DNA of 7,619 bases from Gorillibacterium sp. (GTDB taxonomy: Bacteria; Bacillota; Bacilli; Paenibacillales; NBRC-103111). The translations under genes and the position numbers were made by a program. The notes beneath the pieces were generated by a model. It saw only the letters and a list, made by a program, of their open reading frames with translations. It was not told the origin of the DNA and did no database searches. The stretch lies in the NCBI GenBank assembly GCA_023511325.1, contig JAIMBU010000103.1, forward strand, positions 1 to 7,619. The letters run 5' to 3'. Positions within the stretch are counted from its first letter, which is position 1, and each line of letters starts with the position of its first letter. Positions 1 to 6,462 of the stretch are shown here, piece after piece.

Positions 1-160
1 GATCAGCCCTGCTCTTACATCCGTTCGCTTGCCGCTGTATGAAATGTCAAAAGCAGCTGCTGAAACGATTGTGAGCATGTGCACTAAAGAAAACGCTTCC
101 TTCAGCTATTCCAGCTTTCCTACCCAATTGATCATCCGTGATTCCTGTCGTCCGCTTTAG
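1..160 (+). CDS. LacI/GalR-family transcriptional regulator, C-terminal fragment
   Basis: Reading from base 2, 52 codons are open up to TAG at 158-160; the rest of the gene lies outside the window. The visible protein has the typical end of a LacI/GalR sugar-binding domain: a PALTSVRLPLYEM-like segment, then a helix rich in Ala (SKAAAETIVSM), then the terminal strand PTQLIIRDSC. In this family the last strand packs on the C-terminal subdomain of the periplasmic-binding-protein-like fold, and the missing N-terminus would carry the helix-turn-helix. The gene is co-directional with the cellobiose phosphorylase gene 177 bp downstream, and a LacI-type palindrome lies between them, so it is probably a local sugar-responsive regulator. 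Its inducer cannot be read from this fragment. Confidence 0.85.
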   Translation, partial: ISPALTSVRLPLYEMSKAAAETIVSMCTKENASFSYSSFPTQLIIRDSCRPL

Positions 161-166
161 GAATCC

Positions 167-205
167 GCACCAACTGAATGCTTATACTAAGCTTTTAATT
201 GGTGC
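167..205 (+). terminator. Possible weak terminator hairpin after the LacI-family gene
   Basis: GCACCAA (167-173) is perfectly complementary to TTGGTGC (199-205). Inside it GCTTA (180-184) pairs with TAAGC (188-192), and several A-T/G-T pairs lie between the two stems, so the whole segment can fold as one long hairpin starting 6 bp after the stop codon. Only TTTCG follows, so it lacks a proper U-tract. It may be a weak terminator or an mRNA 3' stabiliser. Confidence 0.35.
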
Positions 206-269
206 TTTCGCCCAATGCTTCACCTTCTGTGCAGGTTGTCCCCTTTATAGGGGTTCATCCGACGTGCTG

Positions 270-283
270 TGAACGCGCGTTTA
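270..283. promoter_or_regulatory. LacI-family-like operator candidate upstream of the cellobiose phosphorylase gene
   Basis: The 14-mer TGAACGCGCGTTTA is palindromic in six of seven pairs, with a perfect 10-bp core AACGCGCGTT and the central CpG typical of LacI/GalR and CcpA operators. It lies 55 bp before the TTG start of the phosphorylase gene and about 110 bp after the LacI-family gene. The A/T-flanked, CG-centred layout is what is seen directly; binding by the neighbouring regulator is inferred. It also loosely resembles a cre site but departs from that consensus at three positions. Confidence 0.4.
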
Positions 284-321
284 TAGAGCATTTGTCATGT
301 TTATCGAGCTTTGCCATTATG

Positions 322-328
322 AGAGGAG
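322..328 (+). promoter_or_regulatory. Ribosome binding site that sets the TTG start of the phosphorylase gene
   Basis: AGAGGAG ends 9 nt before TTG at 338. The in-frame TTG at 329 would directly abut this Shine-Dalgarno and cannot use it, so 338 is the supported start. Confidence 0.75.
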
Positions 329-337
329 TTGTGTCAG

Positions 338-2773
338 TTGAAATTCGGATCATTTGACGATGCAAACAAAGAGTATGTCATTAACACCCCGAAAACTCCC
401 TACCCTTGGATCAACTATCTGGGGAATGAGAACTTTTTCGGAATTATTTCTAACACAGCAGGTGGTTACAGCTTTTATCGGGACGCTAAACTGCGCAGAT
501 TAACTCGTTATCGCTATAACAATATTCCCGTTGATAACGGTGGACGTTATTTCTACCTGCATGATGAAGGCGATTTCTGGACTCCAGGCTGGATGCCCGT
601 TAAGCGTGATCTGAATTTCTACGAATGTCGCCATGGTCTGGGCTATACTTCCGTTACCGGCGAACGTAACGGTGTTCGAGTAAACCAGTTGGCCTTCGTA
701 CCGCTCAATTACAATGGTGAAGTTCACAAGGTAACGGTCACGAACACCTCTGAAGCTACCAAGAACGTCAAGCTCTTTTCTTTTGTCGAGTTCTGCTTGT
801 GGAATGCTTATGACGATATGACCAACTTCCAGCGCAACCTGAATACGGGGGAAGTGGAAGTGAAGGGCTCTGTTATCTACCATAAAACTGAATATCGGGA
901 ACGCCGCAATCACTATGCTTTCTATTCCGTTAACAATGAAATTAATGGGTTCGATACAGACCGGGAATCCTTTCTTGGGCTCTATAACGGGCTGGATAAT
1001 CCGCAGGTTGTAGCAGCGGGGCATTCTTCCGATTCCGTAGCGAGTGGTTGGTCTCCTATTGCTTCTCACTCCTTGAATATTGAGCTGCAGCCTGGTGAAG
1101 AGAAATCATTTGTCTTTATTCTTGGGTACGTTGAGAACCCAGAGGAAGAAAAATGGGAATCACCTGGTGTTATCAACAAAATCAGAGCTGAGGAAATGAT
1201 TGCGCGGTTTGCTACGGACGAGGATGTGGCACGAGGGCTTCAGGAGCTTGCAGCCTATTGGGATAATCTATTGTCCAAATATGCCATTAAAAGTTCTGAT
1301 GAGAAGCTGGACCGTATGGTGAACATCTGGAATCCGTATCAATGTATGGTTACCTTCAACATGTCCCGTTCCGCCTCCTATTTCGAATCAGGCATCGGTC
1401 GAGGAATGGGCTTCCGCGATTCCAATCAAGACTTACTCGGCTTTGTTCATCAAATCCCAGAAAGAGCTCGCGAGCGGATTATCGACATCGCATCGACTCA
1501 ATTTGAGAATGGTGGAGCTTATCACCAATATCAACCACTGACCAAAAAAGGGAACGATGAGATAGGCGGAGGATTTAATGATGATCCACTGTGGCTTATC
1601 GTTGGTACAGCTGCTTATATCAAAGAGACAGGCGACTTTGCCATCCTGGATGAACAAGTTCCGTTTGACAGTAATCCCGACAACACAGCTACACTGTTTG
1701 AACATTTAAAGCGTTCCTTTTACCATGTTATCCAAAACCTCGGTCCACATGGGCTTCCCCTTATCGGTCGTGCCGACTGGAATGATTGCCTGAACCTGAA
1801 CTGTTTCTCAGACGTACCCGACGAGCCTTATCAAACCACCCAGAACCGTGAGGGACGTACAGCTGAGTCGATCTTTATCGCTGGATTATTTGTTTATACG
1901 GGTCCTGAATTCGCGGAGATTTGCCGCCGCCGTAGGCTGGAGGAAGAAAGTGTAACGGCACTCGAACATATCGAACAGATGCGTAAAACAACGCTTGAGC
2001 ATGGTTATGATGGCGAATGGTTCCTACGTGCTTATGACTATTTCGGTGAGAAAGTCGGTAGTAAGGAAAACGCTGAAGGTCAAATCTACATCGAGCCCCA
2101 AGGCTTCTGCGTTATGGCTGGTATCGGTGTTGAGGAAGGTCTTGCTCTGAAAGCCTTGGATTCCGTCAAGGAAAGACTGGATACGAAGTATGGAATTGTT
2201 CTTCAGAACCCACCTTATTCCAAATATTATATCAATCTTGGAGAGATTTCCTCCTATCCACCAGGTTACAAAGAGAATGCCGGGATCTTCTGCCACAACA
2301 ATCCTTGGATTATGATGGCCGAAACCGTGATTGGTCGCGGCGATCGTGCGTTTGAACTATACGCCAAGATTGCTCCTGCTTACCTAGAGGAGATCAGTGA
2401 AATTCACCGGACGGAGCCTTATGTTTATTCCCAGATGATTGCTGGTAAAGATGCTGTGCGGCAAGGTGAAGCCAAGAACTCCTGGCTAACAGGAACGGCT
2501 GCCTGGAACTTCATTGCCATTACGCAAGCAATCCTTGGCATTCAACCTGAATATGATGGTTTACGGATCGATCCGTGTATTCCTACTGCATGGGATGGTT
2601 TCTCCATTTCCCGCTCCTTCCGTGGAATCACGTTTGAGATTACGATCTCTAATCCTAATCATGTGAGCAAGGGTATTGCCAAGGTCATCGTGGATGGCAA
2701 GGAGATTGCTGGCAACGTCCTTCCGATGGACGGTGATGGAACCACCCGCCACGTAGAAGTTATCATGGGTTAA
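338..2773 (+). CDS. cbp: Cellobiose phosphorylase (GH94)
   Basis: Cytosolic enzyme that splits cellobiose with phosphate into alpha-glucose 1-phosphate and glucose, saving ATP in cellulose-sugar use (EC 2.4.1.20). The product is 811 residues, starting [15 protein letters not shown] as in known cellobiose phosphorylases, and it appears collinear with the Clostridium thermocellum enzyme as I remember it. Expected GH94 layout: N-terminal beta-sandwich (about 1-270), helical linker, (alpha/alpha)6 barrel (about 310-720), C-terminal beta-domain. The GRADWNDC motif places the catalytic acid at Asp483. GIFCHNN with His653 and SWLTGTAAW (about 715-723) match the phosphate-binding part. There is no signal peptide, so the substrate must be imported; no transporter is in the window. 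The TTG start at 338 is chosen from the ribosome binding site and the family N-terminus. Cellodextrin or laminaribiose phosphorylase are the main alternatives, but the close resemblance favours cellobiose. Confidence 0.96.
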   Translation: MKFGSFDDANKEYVINTPKTPYPWINYLGNENFFGIISNTAGGYSFYRDAKLRRLTRYRYNNIPVDNGGRYFYLHDEGDFWTPGWMPVKRDLNFYECRHGLGYTSVTGERNGVRVNQLAFVPLNYNGEVHKVTVTNTSEATKNVKLFSFVEFCLWNAYDDMTNFQRNLNTGEVEVKGSVIYHKTEYRERRNHYAFYSVNNEINGFDTDRESFLGLYNGLDNPQVVAAGHSSDSVASGWSPIASHSLNIELQPGEEKSFVFILGYVENPEEEKWESPGVINKIRAEEMIARFATDEDVARGLQELAAYWDNLLSKYAIKSSDEKLDRMVNIWNPYQCMVTFNMSRSASYFESGIGRGMGFRDSNQDLLGFVHQIPERARERIIDIASTQFENGGAYHQYQPLTKKGNDEIGGGFNDDPLWLIVGTAAYIKETGDFAILDEQVPFDSNPDNTATLFEHLKRSFYHVIQNLGPHGLPLIGRADWNDCLNLNCFSDVPDEPYQTTQNREGRTAESIFIAGLFVYTGPEFAEICRRRRLEEESVTALEHIEQMRKTTLEHGYDGEWFLRAYDYFGEKVGSKENAEGQIYIEPQGFCVMAGIGVEEGLALKALDSVKERLDTKYGIVLQNPPYSKYYINLGEISSYPPGYKENAGIFCHNNPWIMMAETVIGRGDRAFELYAKIAPAYLEEISEIHRTEPYVYSQMIAGKDAVRQGEAKNSWLTGTAAWNFIAITQAILGIQPEYDGLRIDPCIPTAWDGFSISRSFRGITFEITISNPNHVSKGIAKVIVDGKEIAGNVLPMDGDGTTRHVEVIMG

Positions 2774-2803
2774 TTTGTTTTCAACTGTACTCAACAATTA
2801 AAC

Positions 2804-2850
2804 AAGCAAAGAGGTCTGGAATTTAACCAGACCTCTTTGCTTTATTTAGC
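2804..2850. terminator. Strong intrinsic terminator, probably bidirectional
   Basis: A perfect 16-bp stem (2804-2819 with 2827-2842) has a 7-nt loop, AATTTAA. On the + strand it continues into TTTATTTAG. On the - strand the stem is followed by TTGTTTAATTG. It starts 30 bp after the phosphorylase stop codon and 23 bp beyond the stop of the convergent Ig-repeat gene, so it can serve both. Confidence 0.9.
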
Positions 2851-2865
2851 AGCCACCCTGTGTGC

Positions 2866-4317
2866 TTATGGGAGCTTCTTTACGATGATGTTAAAGCTCT
2901 TGCTGTCGCTTACTGAATTGCTTATTATTATGGCTGTCAGCACGATTCCTCTATCCGACGTTCCAGCAGTCGGTCGATTGATAGTCTTACCATCATTGGA
3001 GATCACATTAGGATCAGAGGATACCCAGATGATCGTTGAGCCATTAACTCCTAATATCGGCAGGGTTAACGCCCGAGTTACGGAATTGGCATAATCCGAT
3101 CCGTTAAAGCTAACGTTCAATGCTGCTTTATCCAACGCAACCTTCTGAGCGTCAGTTATTTGTTGCTTGATTACTAGAGTAAACGTCTTGGTATCTGCAC
3201 TTGAGCCATTGGTGAGGATGGCAGTCAGAATTACGTTGGTATCTCCGGCCCCTAATGCAGGGCGGTTTAGTGTTTTACCATCACTAGACAGGATGCTTGG
3301 CTGCGAGGAGTACCATACGACTGTCGAACCATTCGTTCCTTTAATCGGCAAGGTCACAGAACGAGTCACCGATGCCTGCGTATCATTGCCGTTAAAGCCA
3401 ACAGCAAGCGCTGCTTTATCAGCTGCTACCTTCTGAGCATCACTGTTGACTGTCGCTTTCACGGTCACTTCAAACAGCCTCGTATCTACCGAATAACCAT
3501 TGGTAATGGTTGCAAGAAGAACAACCTTCACATCGCCCACTTCACCGACAGGACGGTTTAAGGTTTTACCATCGCTGGTGATAATGGCCGGATTGTAAGA
3601 AATCCATTTGATTTGCGAGCCATTAGCACCAAAAGCCGGTAGCTTGTCGAGGGGCTGTGTCACACTTCCTGCATTATCCTTACCACCGAAATCGATAGCC
3701 AGCGCTGCTTTATCCAAAGCTACCTTCTGCGCGTCACTAATCGCTGCCTTTACGATTACTTCAAACAGCTTCGTATCTGCTGCAGATCCATTAGTAATGG
3801 TTGCAACGAGTACAACCTTCACATCGCCCACTCCACCGGTAGGTCGATTAATGGTCTTTCCATCGTTTGTGATAATGGCTGGATTGTAAGAAATCCATTT
3901 GATTTGCGAACCATTAGTACCGGTTGTCGGTAGTTTGTCGAATGGCTGTGTCACACTTCCTGCATTGTCCTTGCCACCGAAATCGATAGCAAGTGTCGCT
4001 TTATCCGCAGCTACCTTCTGAGCATCATTGACCGTTGCTTTTACCGTTAACTCAAATACTTTATAGTCTGCGATAAAACCATAGGTTATGGTCGCGATCA
4101 TCAACACCTTCACGTCGCCAGTTGTCACGGGTGGTCGGTTAACGATCTTACCATCGCTTGTAATCACAGCCGGGTTTGAAGATAGCCAAGTAATCACGGA
4201 GCCCTTCTTGCCGGTTACGGGCAGACTAGCGAACGGTTTAGTCACACTATTCACTTTATCACCATTACCGTACTGAATATTCAGTGCGGCCTTATCAGCG
4301 GCAACACGCGCGACAGC
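2866..4317 (-). repeat. Five-unit coding tandem repeat (Ig-like modules)
   Basis: Unit borders on the DNA, in gene order, are about 4317-4027, 4026-3736, 3735-3442, 3441-3154 and 3153-2866. The conserved Asp of the DKAxL motif recurs at residues 90, 187, 284, 382 and 478, giving spacings of 97, 97, 98 and 96. Units 2 and 3 are about 80% identical in protein by my count. They share long identical DNA stretches at an exact offset of 291 bp, for example around 3590-3619 and 3881-3910. The other units are clearly more diverged. Confidence 0.9.
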
Positions 4318-4563
4318 CGTCTTTTTCGCTTCATCATTTTTCTTGATCTTGTCCTTCCATTGCTGCTTGAATTTATCCAAATACTCTTTATTTTTTTGCT
4401 GCCAATTACTCCAATTGATTTTACTTTGATTGGAATAGTTTAGCTTACTTACGTTATTACCGTTGTTTACATTGCTTGCATTATGGGCAAGAGCGGCTCC
4501 AGGCGCGACTGCTGAAAGCAGAAGTACACTGGCGGCTACGAAGGACAATATCTTTTTATTCAT
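2866..4563 (-). CDS. Secreted protein with five tandem bacterial Ig-like repeats
   Basis: A 565-residue exported protein of unknown specific function. Residues 1-26 are a clear signal peptide: MNKK, a hydrophobic core, and a likely signal peptidase site after ALA at 24-26. Residues 27-80 are Asn/Ser-rich and then Lys/Gln/Trp-rich, probably helical. From about residue 83 to the end there are five repeats of about 97 residues, each opening DAQKVAxDKAAL (first one divergent) and containing an I/V-x-W-x-S-x-x-P-x-I/V-I core, SDGKTxNRP and a closing VxATITNG...FEVxVK. This resembles the 'atrophied' bacterial Ig domains found in Firmicute surface proteins. I see no LPXTG, SLH, LysM or catalytic domain, so wall attachment, if any, may go through the basic N-terminal segment. 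The ATG has AAAAGGAGAG upstream at a normal distance. The gene is bounded by terminators on both sides and so probably has its own promoter, which I could not identify. A role in adhesion, matrix or envelope is inference. Confidence 0.88.
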   Translation of the reverse strand: MNKKILSFVAASVLLLSAVAPGAALAHNASNVNNGNNVSKLNYSNQSKINWSNWQQKNKEYLDKFKQQWKDKIKKNDEAKKTAVARVAADKAALNIQYGNGDKVNSVTKPFASLPVTGKKGSVITWLSSNPAVITSDGKIVNRPPVTTGDVKVLMIATITYGFIADYKVFELTVKATVNDAQKVAADKATLAIDFGGKDNAGSVTQPFDKLPTTGTNGSQIKWISYNPAIITNDGKTINRPTGGVGDVKVVLVATITNGSAADTKLFEVIVKAAISDAQKVALDKAALAIDFGGKDNAGSVTQPLDKLPAFGANGSQIKWISYNPAIITSDGKTLNRPVGEVGDVKVVLLATITNGYSVDTRLFEVTVKATVNSDAQKVAADKAALAVGFNGNDTQASVTRSVTLPIKGTNGSTVVWYSSQPSILSSDGKTLNRPALGAGDTNVILTAILTNGSSADTKTFTLVIKQQITDAQKVALDKAALNVSFNGSDYANSVTRALTLPILGVNGSTIIWVSSDPNVISNDGKTINRPTAGTSDRGIVLTAIIISNSVSDSKSFNIIVKKLP

Positions 4564-4657
4564 TGGGATATTCTCTCCTTTTCGGTTGGGTTACCCTTCA
4601 AGACGTAAACTGGTAAAATATGTTGCAGTTAAACCCTTTTTAATCCATCTTCTTTTG

Positions 4658-4687
4658 AAAAAACAAAAATGGAGCCCACAGGCCCCA
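4658..4687 (-). terminator. Intrinsic terminator of cheX
   Basis: On the - strand TGGGGCC (4687-4681), loop TGTG and GGCTCCA (4676-4670) form a 7-bp G+C-rich stem with one G-U pair. It is followed directly by TTTTTGTTTTTT (4669-4658). It starts 46 bp after the cheX stop codon, separating cheX from the Ig-repeat gene downstream. Confidence 0.9.
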
Positions 4688-4732
4688 ATGTTTACAACAA
4701 GAATAACTGTTCTTCGTATCAGCATGATAAAG

Positions 4733-5188
4733 TCATGTAATTACACAAATATCGAATCCACCATAAGATTGCAGGTTAAGCGGAATGACTAAGGCTTTAG
4801 GTGCACCTGCGCTCCACAGCTTCTCCATATCCATAAAAGACGGAGGAGTGATATCGATAATTATCCCTTGATTGTAAAGCAGTGTACTGGCGTTTCCACT
4901 GATCATGTTAGCTAACTCCGAGATTGCACTACGACTTAGCTCATCAAATTCCGTCAGAGAATACCCCCCCATCATAGCAGAGGCAATCTTGAGGGCGACT
5001 TGCTCAGGAAAACCGAAGACAATATCTCCCGTCATCCCACCGACAATCCCAATCTTTAGCCACACATAGTCCATACCCAGTTCAATCCGTTTAATTTTAA
5101 GTTCGCCCAGCGTCGGTTTAACCTGAATCAATGATTCAATTACCGTGCAGGAAGACATGAGAAATGGATTAATATATGCTGCCTGCAT
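4733..5188 (-). CDS. cheX: CheX-type CheY-P phosphatase (CheC/CheX family)
   Basis: A 151-residue cytosolic protein that should hydrolyse the phosphoryl group of CheY-P and so help chemotactic adaptation. Family marks visible: the N-terminal 'INPFL.S...V' opening (6-18), a central 'GGMTGDIVFGFPEQVALKIASAM' type segment (50-72), and the phosphatase signature S87-x3-E91-x2-N94 in SAISELANMISGN, with Pro115/Pro116 about 21 residues later. A single signature and a length near 150 point to CheX rather than two-site CheC. Start ATG at 5188 has GAGG 7 nt upstream (5199-5196). No other chemotaxis gene is adjacent; the gene sits alone between a promoter/riboswitch and a terminator. Position 4964-4970 is a run of seven C (G on the coding strand) encoding the Gly-Gly after MM. 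Activity on CheY-P is inferred from the family; a standalone regulator of another receiver domain is possible. Confidence 0.9.
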   Translation of the reverse strand: MQAAYINPFLMSSCTVIESLIQVKPTLGELKIKRIELGMDYVWLKIGIVGGMTGDIVFGFPEQVALKIASAMMGGYSLTEFDELSRSAISELANMISGNASTLLYNQGIIIDITPPSFMDMEKLWSAGAPKALVIPLNLQSYGGFDICVIT

Positions 5189-5265
5189 TATCTCGCCTCA
5201 CTAACTCCCAAAGATTCTGTGAATCAAGCGATAACGCATCCGGCTGGCTGGTTTAGATTCCACAT
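5189..5265 (-). promoter_or_regulatory. Expression platform between the riboswitch aptamer and cheX
   Basis: This 77-nt link ends in the cheX Shine-Dalgarno GAGG (5199-5196). The 11-mer TGGGAGTTAGT (5210-5200) touches the Shine-Dalgarno and is complementary, with one G-U pair, to ACTAGCTCCCA (5297-5287) in the 3' strand of the aptamer's second hairpin. A small hairpin GATTC-ACA-GAATC lies just before it (about 5226-5214). There is no hairpin with a U-tract, so control of translation is more likely than control of termination. Confidence 0.5.
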
Positions 5266-5360
5266 CATTCGGCAACCTGGCAACCATGGGAGCTAGTTAA
5301 GCTAGTCCTTTAGGTCCAAAGCTTTGCGTCCTCACCTTTCGATGAGTTTGCCTTTATCGC
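5266..5360 (-). promoter_or_regulatory. Cyclic di-GMP-I (GEMM-I) riboswitch aptamer
   Basis: Read on the - strand the segment shows the GEMM-I signature in order: AAAGGCAAAC (5355-5346), a 6-bp stem CTCATC/GGTGAG closed by a GAAA tetraloop (loop 5340-5337), then GGACGCAAAGC (5331-5321). A second hairpin follows that bears a tetraloop-receptor-like CCTAAA ... CATGG pair, and last GGTTGCCAGGTTGCCG (5285-5270). The GAAA loop and its receptor, the ACGCAAAGC linker and the closing GGTTGCCG are the conserved marks of this class. By recalled Vc2 numbering, the base equivalent to G20 (about 5352) is G, which favours c-di-GMP over the cGAMP-binding variants that carry A. The aptamer begins about 40 nt after the predicted transcription start and lies 78 bp upstream of cheX, on the same strand. 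Confidence 0.92.
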
Positions 5361-5399
5361 TATATTAGCTAGTAGGACTACAGTCCCTCTAACGGTATA

Positions 5400-5428
5400 A
5401 GTATAATGGCAGGGTAAAAATTTATCAA
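5400..5428 (-). promoter_or_regulatory. Sigma-A type promoter of the riboswitch-cheX transcript
   Basis: On the - strand TTGATA (5428-5423), a 17-nt spacer and TATACT (5405-5400) match the vegetative consensus at 10 of 12 positions. Transcription should start near 5393, giving a leader of about 205 nt. Having its own promoter after the suhB-like stop codon supports a separate cheX unit. Confidence 0.8.
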
Positions 5429-5438
5429 GACCAATTTG

Positions 5439-5459
5439 GAAACAATTACATGTTGTTTC
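5439..5459. repeat. Short inverted repeat upstream of the cheX promoter
   Basis: GAAACAA (5439-5445) and TTGTTTC (5453-5459) form a perfect 7-bp inverted repeat with a 7-nt loop, 10 bp upstream of the -35 box. A separate perfect 10-bp palindrome GTAGATCTAC lies at 5463-5472. They could be a regulator site, or the first could be a weak terminator of the suhB-like gene, although no U-tract follows. Confidence 0.3.
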
Positions 5460-5493
5460 AGTGTAGATCTACTCATACCTTGTCGAAAAGAGT

Positions 5494-6354
5494 CTAAAGT
5501 CCCGTCGCGTCAGCCTGATCAAGCACATCAACTAGTTCTTGATGAATATATCCGTTTGTAGCGACAATATTACGTACAGCCAAATTATAGGGATGATTCC
5601 TTGTATCCGTTATCTGGCCACCTGACTCCTCTACAAGCAAAGAGCCTGCTGCGAGATCCCATGAATTCAAATTAATCTCCCAGTAGCCACTTAACCGACC
5701 TGCTGCAACATAAGCCAAATGGAGTGCAGCGGAGCCCCCATTACGAACGTTCCTTACCTTAGGCGCGACAGCCTGCAGCCCTCTCATATTCGTAGGGAGC
5801 GCAATGGCTTGATCTGTGGGAAATCCTGTGGCAAGTAGGCTTTGACTCAAGGTAGCATCCGGTGATATATGCATTTTTTTGCCATGAAGATAAGCGCCTT
5901 TGCCCTTCTCAGCCACAAAAAGCTCATCTCGGGATGGATCGTAGACAACACCCACGATAACTTCTCCCTTATAAGCTAAAGCGATGGAAACGGAATAGAA
6001 AGGATAAGAATGCACATAGTTGGTTGTCCCATCAATCGGGTCAACAATCCACAGGTACTCAGCATCCTGCACATCGGCAAGTGCCTTGGCAGATGCCATT
6101 GGGCCTGGCACTACTCCCTCTTCCCCAAGGAAAGAATGATCTGGAAAGTGTGTTAAAATCAGGTTTTTAATCATCGTTTCCGAACCTCTATCGATCTCCG
6201 TCACCAAATCGTGGTGGCTAGTTTTCACATCCAACGTGGTGTAAGCACCTAGTTTGCTTTTGATCCATTCACCGGCTTTGGATGCGGTGTTAATAGCTAC
6301 CGCTGTGAAACTTTTGCCGCTGGAAGAAAAGTGTACATTCACTTGGTCAGCCAT
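5494..6354 (-). CDS. suhB: Inositol monophosphatase family protein (SuhB-like)
   Basis: A 286-residue cytosolic Mg2+-dependent phosphatase of the IMPase superfamily. The metal-binding residues are all present: GEEG (77-80), DPIDGTTNYVH (105-115, with Asp105 and Asp108) and SWDLAAG (231-237, with Asp233). NGGSAALHLAYVAAGRLSGYWE (about 205-226) is the usual substrate-side segment. The likely activity is hydrolysis of myo-inositol 1-phosphate (EC 3.1.3.25), but family members also act on NADP, fructose 1,6-bisphosphate, PAP or histidinol phosphate, so the substrate is uncertain. The start is ATG at 6354, preceded by a weak AAAGTAG. A longer frame would need a TTG at 6411 that lacks a ribosome binding site and would place the promoter inside the gene. 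It lies 108 bp downstream of uvsE on the same strand. No clear terminator follows it. Confidence 0.9.
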   Translation of the reverse strand: MADQVNVHFSSSGKSFTAVAINTASKAGEWIKSKLGAYTTLDVKTSHHDLVTEIDRGSETMIKNLILTHFPDHSFLGEEGVVPGPMASAKALADVQDAEYLWIVDPIDGTTNYVHSYPFYSVSIALAYKGEVIVGVVYDPSRDELFVAEKGKGAYLHGKKMHISPDATLSQSLLATGFPTDQAIALPTNMRGLQAVAPKVRNVRNGGSAALHLAYVAAGRLSGYWEINLNSWDLAAGSLLVEESGGQITDTRNHPYNLAVRNIVATNGYIHQELVDVLDQADATGL

Positions 6355-6388
6355 AATTATCACTACTTTCAAATTAATTATTAGTTTT

Positions 6389-6407
6389 AGTATAGTAGAG
6401 TTACTCT
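6389..6407 (-). promoter_or_regulatory. Possible promoter -10 box and inverted repeat before the suhB-like gene
   Basis: On the - strand TATACT (6394-6389) is a good -10 box about 35 bp before the ATG. No good -35 hexamer lies 16-18 nt upstream. Instead the perfect inverted repeat AGAGT-A-ACTCT (6407-6397) sits just upstream of the -10, where an activator or repressor could bind. Part of the expression may also come by read-through from uvsE. Confidence 0.35.
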
Positions 6408-6462
6408 GCAAAAACTACGGAAATTCCCCCAAAGTTCATCGTTACTTTTGACAAAGCAAGGT

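Noticed and set aside
292..320. Promoter TTGTCA-17-CATTAT in front of the phosphorylase gene
   Set aside because: Transcription would start inside the ribosome binding site, leaving no usable leader; other -35/-10 pairs in the gap are weak, so no promoter is called.
329..337. TTG at 329 as the phosphorylase start (adding Met-Cys-Gln)
   Set aside because: It touches the Shine-Dalgarno with no spacing, and known family members begin MKFG, which matches TTG at 338.
500..1069. Open frame of 189 codons on the - strand inside the phosphorylase gene, and shorter ones at 1433-1705, 2024-2296 and 2561-2797
   Set aside because: They are antisense to a strongly conserved GH94 gene, have no ribosome binding site and no recognisable protein features.
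3442..4026. Regularly spaced repeats suggestive of a CRISPR array
   Set aside because: The repeats are in-frame protein modules of about 291 bp, not 25-40 bp repeats with unique spacers.
2837..4792. Several + strand open frames opposite the Ig-repeat gene and its upstream region (2837-3094, 3167-3436, 3608-3889, 4088-4276, 4463-4792)
   Set aside because: They resemble one another only because they mirror the Ig-like repeats on the other strand; none has a ribosome binding site.
6355..6411. TTG at 6411 as the start of the suhB-like gene
   Set aside because: No ribosome binding site precedes it and it would translate across the likely -10 box; ATG at 6354 fits the family length.
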